From assembly GCF_018449635.1 (NCBI RefSeq), contig NZ_JAAVUV010000006.1, positions 248,001-312,000 on the forward strand: a stretch of DNA of 64,000 nt, given 5' to 3'. Position 1 is the first letter of the stretch, and each line of letters begins with the position of its first letter. Made by a program: the position numbers and the translations under genes. Under the pieces are notes generated by a model. That model ran no database searches and had not been told where the DNA came from. It was given only the letters and a program-made list of their open reading frames with translations. Positions 27,944 through 33,984 of this stretch are shown here, one piece after another. The DNA is from Caballeronia sp. dw_276 (GTDB taxonomy: Bacteria > Pseudomonadota > Gammaproteobacteria > Burkholderiales > Burkholderiaceae).

Positions 27944-29217
27944 CAGGCGTTCTCCTCTGCGTACTTCGCCGAGAGCTCTTCCGACCAGTCCGGATCTGGC
28001 ATCAAGTGCAGCTTGTTAAGCCACGTGTGAACGGCCTTCGCGTCCTTCTCAATGCGTCGCTCAGGTGTGTCGAGCGCACGCGTAAGCTCCGATACCGCAG
28101 CTCTGATTGCCTGCATGCGCGTCGGACAGGCGAATTCGAAATCGCGAATGGAGGGGACCCCACTAGTGCCGCTGTTACCGATGCGCAATGTGGTCGAGAA
28201 GATCCAAGACCCATCCTCGGGTTGGGCGAGATGAATCTCGGCAGGCGACAGGCCTGTGCGCTTGCTCATTGGTGCGCGGATGACCTCGCATTTATCGAAT
28301 ACGCCATGCTTGTTTGGGTGGTGAATCGGGTATGCCGACTTCTTAGGCAGCGCGTCGAGTAGATCGCTGAGCGGCGTAAGCGCCGAATGGACGCCGGCCA
28401 CTGTGCCTGGCGAGAGTTTCCCGAACAGTGGATCATGAAGAACCGACTGCAGCGCTTGCAAAAGTTGCTTTGCCTGTTCGCCAGTGATCCCCTTAGTCGC
28501 CGGCTTCGGCAGGGCTTTCTTGGTGATCTTTCCGGTGCCGGTTGCCTTCGCTTGAGCGGCGGCACTTGTCAGGCGAAACATGGCCTTGTCGCCGCCGTAC
28601 GTGCGTATCTCCTCGATCGCCAGCGTAGACGAAACGACTTTCGATCGGATCAGGTCGTGAATCGCAGCTGGCGCGGTGGCAAGCAATGTGACATCGCGGA
28701 TCGTTTGATCGGTGATACCAAGGCGTGCACAAATAACCTTCTGCGTAATATTCAGTTGCTGCAGCTCGACGACTGCAGAAGCGAGATCAAGCGGCGACAG
28801 TTTTTCGCCATCGTTGTTGGTGACGCCAGCGACAATCAGGTTTTCTCGACTGACCGATTTGGCCTCGTCAATCACGATCGGCAACCGCTCGATGCTGATT
28901 CCTTCGCTGATGACGAGAAGAGCGGCATGGTATCGGTGCTGGCCTTCATAGACGTAGATGCGATCTTCGCCATCAACCTTTCTAACAATGCACCCTAAAG
29001 GCTTTTTGCGGTCGTATCCGTTCACCCGGATAAGGTCGGCAATGTGTCGCACGCGCGCCTGGTCGAGCGGCCGAACGTTGTCTCTCGGGTCGTAGAAAAT
29101 TGCGGACGGTGGGACGGTCCATAGGTCGGACGATCCACCGCCGGCAGCCTTGACTGCGGCTTTGGTGTTGCCGGTGACGATTGGCACATCGAGCTGCAGG
29201 GACTTGGACTTAACCAT
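27943..29217 (-). CDS. ParB/sulfiredoxin-fold N-terminal domain protein
   Basis: A 424-residue protein with a ParB-type N-terminal domain: DPRDNVRPLDQARVRHIADL followed by YVYEGQHRYHAALLV, where GxHR is the nucleotide-binding box (here GQHR). A KorB/ParB-like helix-turn-helix is at about 165-195 (ITQKVICARLGITDQTIRDV). No ParA gene or parS-like repeat is visible nearby, so a partition role is unlikely and a regulatory or nuclease role is more plausible. The C-terminal half is unrelated to ParB. Confidence 0.8.
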   Translation of the reverse strand: MVKSKSLQLDVPIVTGNTKAAVKAAGGGSSDLWTVPPSAIFYDPRDNVRPLDQARVRHIADLIRVNGYDRKKPLGCIVRKVDGEDRIYVYEGQHRYHAALLVISEGISIERLPIVIDEAKSVSRENLIVAGVTNNDGEKLSPLDLASAVVELQQLNITQKVICARLGITDQTIRDVTLLATAPAAIHDLIRSKVVSSTLAIEEIRTYGGDKAMFRLTSAAAQAKATGTGKITKKALPKPATKGITGEQAKQLLQALQSVLHDPLFGKLSPGTVAGVHSALTPLSDLLDALPKKSAYPIHHPNKHGVFDKCEVIRAPMSKRTGLSPAEIHLAQPEDGSWIFSTTLRIGNSGTSGVPSIRDFEFACPTRMQAIRAAVSELTRALDTPERRIEKDAKAVHTWLNKLHLMPDPDWSEELSAKYAEENA

Positions 29218-29506
29218 TGCTTACCTCCGATGCGCTGGCGAAGTCGTTCGCCGTGACAACTCCCGGTCCCACAACGCCAGCAGGCCGGGGCTTATGTTCT
29301 AACCAGTAAGCGACGTCGAGCGGTTCCGAGTGCCGCACGAAACCGCGAGTTACTACGCCTGCACGCATCAGCATGTCCATCTCGATCCCGACAGCATCGT
29401 GATCGGCGTGCGGGAGCGCTTCAGTGATGTCGGCCGTCGTGAGGTAGGTCGACTGATTGAGCATTGCAATCAGATGCTTTGCGATCGCTGAAAGATCACC
29501 GTGCAT
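29210..29506 (-). CDS. small winged-helix-like protein
   Basis: A 98-residue protein. Residues 8-55 (IAKHLIAMLNQSTYLTTADI through MLMRAGVVTRGFV) look like a compact winged-helix. The ribosome binding site AGGAGG is excellent. It overlaps the ParB-like gene by eight bases and its neighbour upstream by eleven. Confidence 0.55.
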   Translation of the reverse strand: MHGDLSAIAKHLIAMLNQSTYLTTADITEALPHADHDAVGIEMDMLMRAGVVTRGFVRHSEPLDVAYWLEHKPRPAGVVGPGVVTANDFASASEVSNG

Positions 29507-29738
29507 GGGACCTCCTGAGCGCGACAGTACTAAGTGAAAGGAGGAAGCAAGCGAATTGCAGCGCGCAAATGCCGGAGACGATAGTGACGGGGTAAGCGCT
29601 CGCCGGGTAGCTAGCGAGCATCCAAAAGAACGAATTGACTAGTCCGAAAACTGCGCCAAGCGTGCGACGTCGGCCACTCTGCAACAGCAGCCAAACGGCG
29701 ATACACAGGGTGATGGCGATGATGTACGAGAGGATCAC
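29496..29738 (-). CDS. small membrane protein with two to three helices
   Basis: An 80-residue hydrophobic protein: helices near residues 2-20, 27-45 and 51-72. No family recognised. It overlaps genes on both sides, so it is part of one translated string. Confidence 0.55.
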   Translation of the reverse strand: MILSYIIAITLCIAVWLLLQSGRRRTLGAVFGLVNSFFWMLASYPASAYPVTIVSGICALQFACFLLSLSTVALRRSHAR

Positions 29739-30088
29739 GCGGCCTCCTTCACTTTGATCGGCTTTGCCTGCCAGCCTTTCTTCGCGAGATCCGCTTTGTT
29801 TTTCGCTGCGTTAGTAATGCGCTTTGCGTTTCGACGGGCGCTTACTGCTGCGGCGCAGTCGCCTTCGCTCGGATAGGAAATCTGGGTGCGTACGATTTCA
29901 TCGCCGTCCATGATCATGTAAAGCGTGTAGATCTGGCCGAGCAGCGGCTTGCGATGCACAACGAACGGTCCGACCATGACGGGCGTTGCGGGACGGCGTG
30001 CCATGGGGTCGTATTTAACGAAAGTGCGCAGGCTGAGCGTGTCGTTGCGCGACACGTCCAAGTGCGGAAGTAGGTTTATCTTTGGCAT
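29735..30088 (-). CDS. early-operon protein of unknown function
   Basis: A 117-residue basic protein with a beta-rich middle (VMVGPFVVHRKPLLGQIYTL, YMIMDGDEIVRTQISYP) and a Lys/Ala-rich helical end. Not recognised. It overlaps the membrane protein downstream by four bases. Confidence 0.55.
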   Translation of the reverse strand: MPKINLLPHLDVSRNDTLSLRTFVKYDPMARRPATPVMVGPFVVHRKPLLGQIYTLYMIMDGDEIVRTQISYPSEGDCAAAVSARRNAKRITNAAKNKADLAKKGWQAKPIKVKEAA

Positions 30089-30093
30089 GGTTC

Positions 30094-30297
30094 TCAGTCG
30101 GAGTCGCCGGCCGCAAGACGCTTGAGGTCCGGATCGGGTTGTTGCACCTCGTGCTGTTTCTTCCGCAGCTCGGCGCAGGTGGTCAGGCAGATTCGAAGGG
30201 CGGGATTGGTGACAGCGTCGACGGCGGATCCACGAACGCGGCGAAGGCGAAACTCTTTCGCGAGTTCGGCATCGGATACGGGGATTCGCTCGGCCAC
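30094..30297 (-). CDS. small charged protein, GTG start
   Basis: A 67-residue protein, Arg- and Lys-rich, with a CLTTCAELRKKQHEV helix. The GTG at 30297 was chosen because it follows the stop of the upstream gene by eight bases; a longer frame would overlap that gene by 79 bases. Function unknown. Confidence 0.45.
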   Translation of the reverse strand: MAERIPVSDAELAKEFRLRRVRGSAVDAVTNPALRICLTTCAELRKKQHEVQQPDPDLKRLAAGDSD

Positions 30298-30305
30298 GAC
30301 TGTCT

Positions 30306-30572
30306 CTACTGAAACAGGGCGTGCAGGGCGGCGTTGACGTTGGAACCCGACAGGTCGACGGTCACGTCTGGCCGCACTCCACAAAACGGAAAGTCGAGGT
30401 GTGAGGTAACGATCAGAACGTCTGCCTCATTCGGGCGAACGCGATCGAAATAGTCGGAGTTATGCTCAATGCTCTCGACAGTTAGCCCGACACCCTCAAA
30501 ACGGCGACGAATCATCTGGGAAACGGGAGCTTTTCCAGATCCCTGTGGGCCGGTCACAAAAACGATTTTCAT
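30306..30572 (-). CDS. P-loop-like small protein
   Basis: An 88-residue protein starting MKIVFVTGPQGSGKAPVSQM. The glycine loop GPQGSGKA at residues 8-15 is a Walker A in all but its last position, where Ala stands for Ser or Thr. A Walker B-like strand ADVLIVTSHLD follows. It is much shorter than usual kinases, so it may be a degenerate nucleotide-binding protein. Confidence 0.55.
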   Translation of the reverse strand: MKIVFVTGPQGSGKAPVSQMIRRRFEGVGLTVESIEHNSDYFDRVRPNEADVLIVTSHLDFPFCGVRPDVTVDLSGSNVNAALHALFQ

Positions 30573-30574
30573 GA

Positions 30575-30823
30575 CTAGACGTTCCCGGTATTTGATGCGG
30601 GAGCGTGGACGGCTGGCTGCGGGGTGGAAGCCGGAGGCGCTTCAAAAAAGCGAGCGACGCCGACAACGAAAGCCGCGATGAAGACGTAACGCCAGACCTT
30701 CGATCTCTCAAAGTCACTTTGGCGGTACGCGGTGTGGTCCGTCGGGATGACAAACGGCAGGCCTTGCATCTGACGCAGTGCAGCTATGCGGGCGGTGGTG
30801 TGGTGGTCCGGGAGGTGATCCAT
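30575..30823 (-). CDS. first gene of the leftward operon, single-helix membrane protein
   Basis: An 82-residue protein with one hydrophobic helix (WRYVFIAAFVVGVARFF, about residues 44-60) and a Pro/Ala-rich tail. The start ATG 30823 has GGAGA seven to eleven bases before it. It is the first gene behind the leftward early promoter. Confidence 0.55.
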   Translation of the reverse strand: MDHLPDHHTTARIAALRQMQGLPFVIPTDHTAYRQSDFERSKVWRYVFIAAFVVGVARFFEAPPASTPQPAVHAPASNTGNV

Positions 30824-30870
30824 TGAATTCTCCGATGAATGGCAGCGAAGGAAGCGCGCCAATGCACCGG

Positions 30871-30900
30871 AGAATATCCGTATAAGGAATTTCGTGTCAA
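30871..30900 (-). promoter_or_regulatory. leftward early promoter (PL-like)
   Basis: On the minus strand TTGACA (30895-30900) and TATTCT (30871-30876) are separated by 18 bases. One operator palindrome fills most of the spacer and the other touches the -35 box, so repressor binding would block polymerase directly. It drives the genes from 30823 down to 25759. Confidence 0.8.
30876..30889. promoter_or_regulatory. operator OL, promoter-proximal
   Basis: ATCCGTATAAGGAA, one mismatch to TTCCNYATRNGGAA; it lies in the spacer of the leftward promoter. Confidence 0.75.
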
Positions 30901-30913
30901 TCCGTATGCGGAA
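30900..30913. promoter_or_regulatory. operator OL, upstream
   Basis: ATCCGTATGCGGAA, one mismatch to TTCCNYATRNGGAA; centred 24 bases from the other left operator and touching the -35 box. Confidence 0.75.
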
Positions 30914-30963
30914 TTATTCTAATTTTTTGGCCATATTTTTTTATTCGGTTCCGTGCGAGGAAG

Positions 30964-31461
30964 TCAGTCGTGACGTTTCCACGCATACGTCGCCACTATC
31001 TGGCCAGCTATAGAAAGAGCTGCATCAAGCCACGCAATGTCATTGATATAAGTCGCCGCAGCGAACGCGATAGCAATCAGGCCAGCCGTTGTAACGAAAC
31101 CACGCTGCCTGGGCGGCTGTTGCGCGGGCGGCGCATTCCCCTTGATCGCCGAAATTAGTCGATCGAAGCCACGCAAAACAAACGCGGCGTATTCAGGTTC
31201 GATCCCGATGGCAGATGTGTGCGTAGTCCCATCAGCGTGCAGGAGCACGATGGCTGCTGCTACGAGTGTTTTTTCTAGCGAAGTTGCGTGCCCGATCAGA
31301 TGTTTGGAGACGAGCGCATGACGCGCGGCGATATTAGGATCGCCACGTGGGGATGGATCTGAGGGTGGGGCGGGCCGACGACGCTGGTATGACGCCAGAT
31401 TAACTACGGGCGCCCTTGTTCCGTCTAGTTGCCTTTGTGCTGGTTTCTTGTTGGTTCTCAT
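30964..31461 (-). CDS. membrane protein overlapping the repressor gene
   Basis: A 165-residue protein with a basic, Pro-rich N-terminus (residues 1-45), a helical middle, and two adjoining hydrophobic segments at about 120-137 and 141-158. It starts inside the end of the repressor gene (62-base overlap) and is thus likely made in the lysogen from the repressor transcript, the position of rexAB in lambda. Function is not recognisable; immunity to other phages is an inference from position. Confidence 0.6.
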   Translation of the reverse strand: MRTNKKPAQRQLDGTRAPVVNLASYQRRRPAPPSDPSPRGDPNIAARHALVSKHLIGHATSLEKTLVAAAIVLLHADGTTHTSAIGIEPEYAAFVLRGFDRLISAIKGNAPPAQQPPRQRGFVTTAGLIAIAFAAATYINDIAWLDAALSIAGQIVATYAWKRHD

Positions 31462-31915
31462 GTGTGCTCAACGTATCTGTGGTTAGATTTCGTTGAGCAA
31501 CGCGCCGAGCGAGTGCCATCTCGCTAGGAGTCGCGTGGATCGTTTCAGACACTATGGACGGCGTCTTTGCGCTCGTCTCGTGAGTCGCGATTACAAATTC
31601 AGCGAAGGCTTTGATCTTTTCTTTCTCGGTTTCGGGCAGCGCCTGATACCGCTCGACGTCGAACGGCAATCTCTGGTCCGTGTCCACGCCATCTTCCGCG
31701 AGCAGCTCCGCCACCGTAATTCCAAAGGCCGACGCGAGCTTAAATGCAGTGTCGAGCTCCGGTTCAGTGTCTTGAAACAAAACCCTATGAATCGAGCTTT
31801 GGGACATCCCGGCTCGTGCTGAAAGCTTTGCCTGCGTGCCAGCCTCCGGCACGCGGGACATCCACGTTCGGGTTCGCTCCGCCAAAAGTGCTCGCATTGA
31901 TTTCTCTTTAGCCAT
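31400..31915 (-). CDS. CI-like phage repressor, XRE-type HTH
   Basis: A 171-residue DNA-binding protein. The XRE-like helix-turn-helix spans about residues 25-80 (TQAKLSARAGMSQSSIHRVL, then TAFKLASAFGITVAELL). No LexA-type Ser/Lys protease domain is visible, so RecA-driven self-cleavage is not expected and induction must work otherwise. ATG 31915 was chosen; ATG 31927 would add four residues. Three operator palindromes lie between it and the divergent Cro-like gene. Confidence 0.85.
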   Translation of the reverse strand: MAKEKSMRALLAERTRTWMSRVPEAGTQAKLSARAGMSQSSIHRVLFQDTEPELDTAFKLASAFGITVAELLAEDGVDTDQRLPFDVERYQALPETEKEKIKAFAEFVIATHETSAKTPSIVSETIHATPSEMALARRVAQRNLTTDTLSTHENQQETSTKATRRNKGARS

Positions 31916-31926
31916 AAGAGAAATCA

Positions 31927-31940
31927 TTCCACATAAGGAA
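31927..31940. promoter_or_regulatory. operator OR, repressor-proximal
   Basis: TTCCACATAAGGAA, exact match to TTCCNYATRNGGAA. It directly abuts the next operator at 31941. Confidence 0.8.
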
Positions 31941-31954
31941 TTCCCTATGTGGAA
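31941..31954. promoter_or_regulatory. operator OR, middle
   Basis: TTCCCTATGTGGAA, exact match to the pattern. It covers the -10 of the candidate repressor promoter. Confidence 0.8.
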
Positions 31955-31972
31955 ATCAGAGGTTTGTGTTAA
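31944..31972 (-). promoter_or_regulatory. candidate repressor promoter (PRM-like)
   Basis: On the minus strand TTAACA (31967-31972) and CATAGG (31944-31949) are 17 bases apart. The -10 is poor, as usual for regulated maintenance promoters, and is covered by the middle operator. Confidence 0.4.
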
Positions 31973-31973
31973 A

Positions 31974-31987
31974 TTCCGCATACGGAA
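31974..31987. promoter_or_regulatory. operator OR, Cro-proximal
   Basis: TTCCGCATACGGAA, a perfect palindrome and exact match to the pattern; centred 33 bases from the middle operator and 34 bases before the Cro-like start. Confidence 0.8.
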
Positions 31988-32020
31988 GTTTCGCGCTCAA
32001 ACATTTTCGGGGGCATTCGA

Positions 32021-32254
32021 ATGACACACAAGCAGGAACCGATGCTTAGCACCGTCTTGCGCCGATTGGATCAGGTAAAAGGCGACTGGCCGCGTATAGC
32101 GGAGGAGAGCGCTGTCCCGTACCAGACCATTACCAAGATCGGCGGGCGATTCGTAACTAACCCGCGAGTCGATACGGTGCAAGCGTTGTTCGATTACTTC
32201 TCGGGATTGCCTGAGCAGTCGGCGACGGCCGATTCCAGTCACGCCACGCACTGA
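32021..32254 (+). CDS. Cro-like helix-turn-helix protein
   Basis: A 77-residue protein transcribed divergently from the repressor. The HTH is RIAEESAVPYQTITKIGGRF (residues 25-44), followed by VDTVQALFDYF. Size and place fit a Cro-type regulator that would bind the same operators. A GGGGGC stretch lies a few bases before the ATG. Confidence 0.75.
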   Translation: MTHKQEPMLSTVLRRLDQVKGDWPRIAEESAVPYQTITKIGGRFVTNPRVDTVQALFDYFSGLPEQSATADSSHATH

Positions 32255-32298
32255 AGGTTTCTTATGCATGGCGCAGGCCTAAGCCGAGTGAGGAATTG

Positions 32299-32541
32299 AT
32301 GAAACGACTGTATGCGCGTCTGGTGTTGTGGTTGATCAATCCGGCGCTTGAACGTAAGAGCCAGCTGCGCGAGTCGAGTGGGCCGTATCTCATAGGCATC
32401 GACCCGTCTCGCGACGAGACGATGCCCCGATTTGTGGCGACAAGCGCCAAATGGCGAATTAACGGGGGTGGCCGGTTTGAATTCAACCCGGATAGTGCAA
32501 CTCCTTCAGCAGCGCCGTCGGATCCTGAAGCAGCGTCTTGA
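32299..32541 (+). CDS. small protein of unknown function
   Basis: An 80-residue protein starting MKRLYARLVLWLINPALERK, with a short hydrophobic stretch near the N-terminus and a polar rest. AGGA stands five bases before ATG 32299. It overlaps the 3' end of the convergent gene below by 59 bases, so one of the two may be weakly expressed. Confidence 0.45.
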   Translation: MKRLYARLVLWLINPALERKSQLRESSGPYLIGIDPSRDETMPRFVATSAKWRINGGGRFEFNPDSATPSAAPSDPEAAS

Positions 32542-32746
32542 GCGGAAAAGCGAATTCGACTGGATCCACATTTGCAGCGGGATTCGCGAGGAAAAACGTG
32601 ACGCAATCCTCCAAGGCTGTTTGGTTGAACCCTGGAGATGCTTGGATGGCGGCCTTCAACGCGACGAGCGCCACGCTCATTCCAGCTTCGAAGCTTTCCA
32701 GTTTGTGTAGGCGTTGTTGAAGCAACTGTTGCTCTTGTTCGGTCAT
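32483..32746 (-). CDS. small helical protein, unknown
   Basis: An 87-residue protein (MTEQEQQLLQQRLHKLESFE at the start), fully helical and acidic, reading against the neighbouring rightward genes. It has the look of a real gene by composition. Function unknown; an antitoxin- or chaperone-like role cannot be decided. Confidence 0.5.
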   Translation of the reverse strand: MTEQEQQLLQQRLHKLESFEAGMSVALVALKAAIQASPGFNQTALEDCVTFFLANPAANVDPVEFAFPLKTLLQDPTALLKELHYPG

Positions 32747-32925
32747 GAGTGCCCCTGCTGTGTGGTGTTGCGGTATGGGAGCTGGCGATTCTCTCACGGC
32801 GGTGGGCACTCTCTTTTTGCGGCGACATGGCAGTAGCAGTTGTTGTTTGATTGATATGAATGTTAGGACCGCCGGCCAGCGGTTTACAGATTGAAACGCG
32901 ATAACTACAAAGAATTGGGGCGCAA

Positions 32926-33435
32926 ATGACCTGCCGATATGACGGAAGCGAGCCGCTGGACGTCCTGTACACATCAGTCCGTAATACTCCGGGCGGCGTT
33001 GCAGATGCCGCTGCGTTCCTCACGAATCGACGCGGCAAGAGCATTCACACCGAATCGTTGCGCTTGCGCCTTCGCAATGAAGGCGAGAACCGGCTTTCAT
33101 TTGAGATGTTCGAGCTGCTCATCGAGTGGATGGAAGAGAAGCGGCAGGAGCACGCGCACGATGCCTTGATTGCGTTGAACGAGCGATTTGGCTTCCGGGC
33201 GATCCCGGTAGACGACGAATCTGATGCCGCGTCCGTGAATGGCATCGCTCGATCCACGCTCGAAATTGCATCGCAGACCGGCGTCGTCGCTCGCGAGGTG
33301 ATCGACGCGGTAGCCGACGGTCGGATCGACGATAGGGAAGTCGAACGCATTTCTACTGAAGTGCGAAAGAGCCATCGCTTGCTCGACAAGCTTGCGCGAA
33401 ATGTGGTCGGGCTGAACAAGGCGAACAGGCGCTAA
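32926..33435 (+). CDS. CII-like phage regulatory protein (Phage_CP76 family)
   Basis: A 169-residue protein matching the CP76 / coliphage 186 CII-type family: NTPGGVADAAAFLTNRRGKS, LRLRLRNEGENRLSFEMFEL and the helix EWMEEKRQEHAHDALIALNE. In these phages CII activates the repressor promoter when lysogeny is set up. Position right of cro fits lambda-like order. Confidence 0.82.
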   Translation: MTCRYDGSEPLDVLYTSVRNTPGGVADAAAFLTNRRGKSIHTESLRLRLRNEGENRLSFEMFELLIEWMEEKRQEHAHDALIALNERFGFRAIPVDDESDAASVNGIARSTLEIASQTGVVAREVIDAVADGRIDDREVERISTEVRKSHRLLDKLARNVVGLNKANRR

Positions 33436-33437
33436 GC

Positions 33438-33818
33438 ATGCAGTTCTGCAAGGGAATGGCGTGCTGCAACCCTCACCGCGAGGCGGTGGGGCTTTATTGC
33501 GACTTGGGCCATCAGTACGCGTGCGCAAACAATGAAATCCTGCGCCTCGCCGTACACGCTCCCGGTAGCGTTGCTCGCTTCCTCGCTGCACTGCTTCCGG
33601 TTTTTCCGGACACGCCGGACTGGATCCTCACGACCGCAAGCCGAGCAGGCCACCTGGACGATTTTATCGATCGGTCTGCACGGTACTGCGCCTCGCTCGC
33701 GACCAAAACGGAACGCCAAACTTTCACCGGGATCATCGCCGGCCATCTCAGCGCCGATCAATTAGGTCGGTTCAAAGAACTGATGGCGGCTGAGTGGCAC
33801 CGTCTTCGCAGCAAATAA
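33438..33818 (+). CDS. unknown protein with N-terminal Cys cluster
   Basis: A 126-residue protein. The start MQFCKGMACCNPHREAVGLY has three Cys in seven positions and a further His/Cys pair (DLGHQYACANN), suggestive of a metal site. The rest is helical. It starts 2 bases after the CII-like gene. Confidence 0.5.
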   Translation: MQFCKGMACCNPHREAVGLYCDLGHQYACANNEILRLAVHAPGSVARFLAALLPVFPDTPDWILTTASRAGHLDDFIDRSARYCASLATKTERQTFTGIIAGHLSADQLGRFKELMAAEWHRLRSK

Positions 33819-33834
33819 ATCGAGGGATACCAAA

Positions 33835-33984
33835 GTGACTTTGTTTAGCGCCGCAACAGCGTTGCGATCAAGGAATTCGGCTGCGGCCTCTTTGCGGATC
33901 GTGCGCGTGCAAGCAAGGATCCTGCAAATGCGCATTCGTCAGCGCGCAGACGGCAAATTCGTTCATCACGTAACTTATAAATAA
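33835..33984 (+). CDS. 49-residue basic protein, GTG start
   Basis: A short Arg-rich protein ([20 protein letters not shown]) starting at GTG 33835 behind a GAGGG box and ending in TAATG, where the primase gene begins. The coupling favours translation. It may bind nucleic acid; this is inferred from charge only. Confidence 0.45.
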   Translation: MTLFSAATALRSRNSAAASLRIVRVQARILQMRIRQRADGKFVHHVTYK

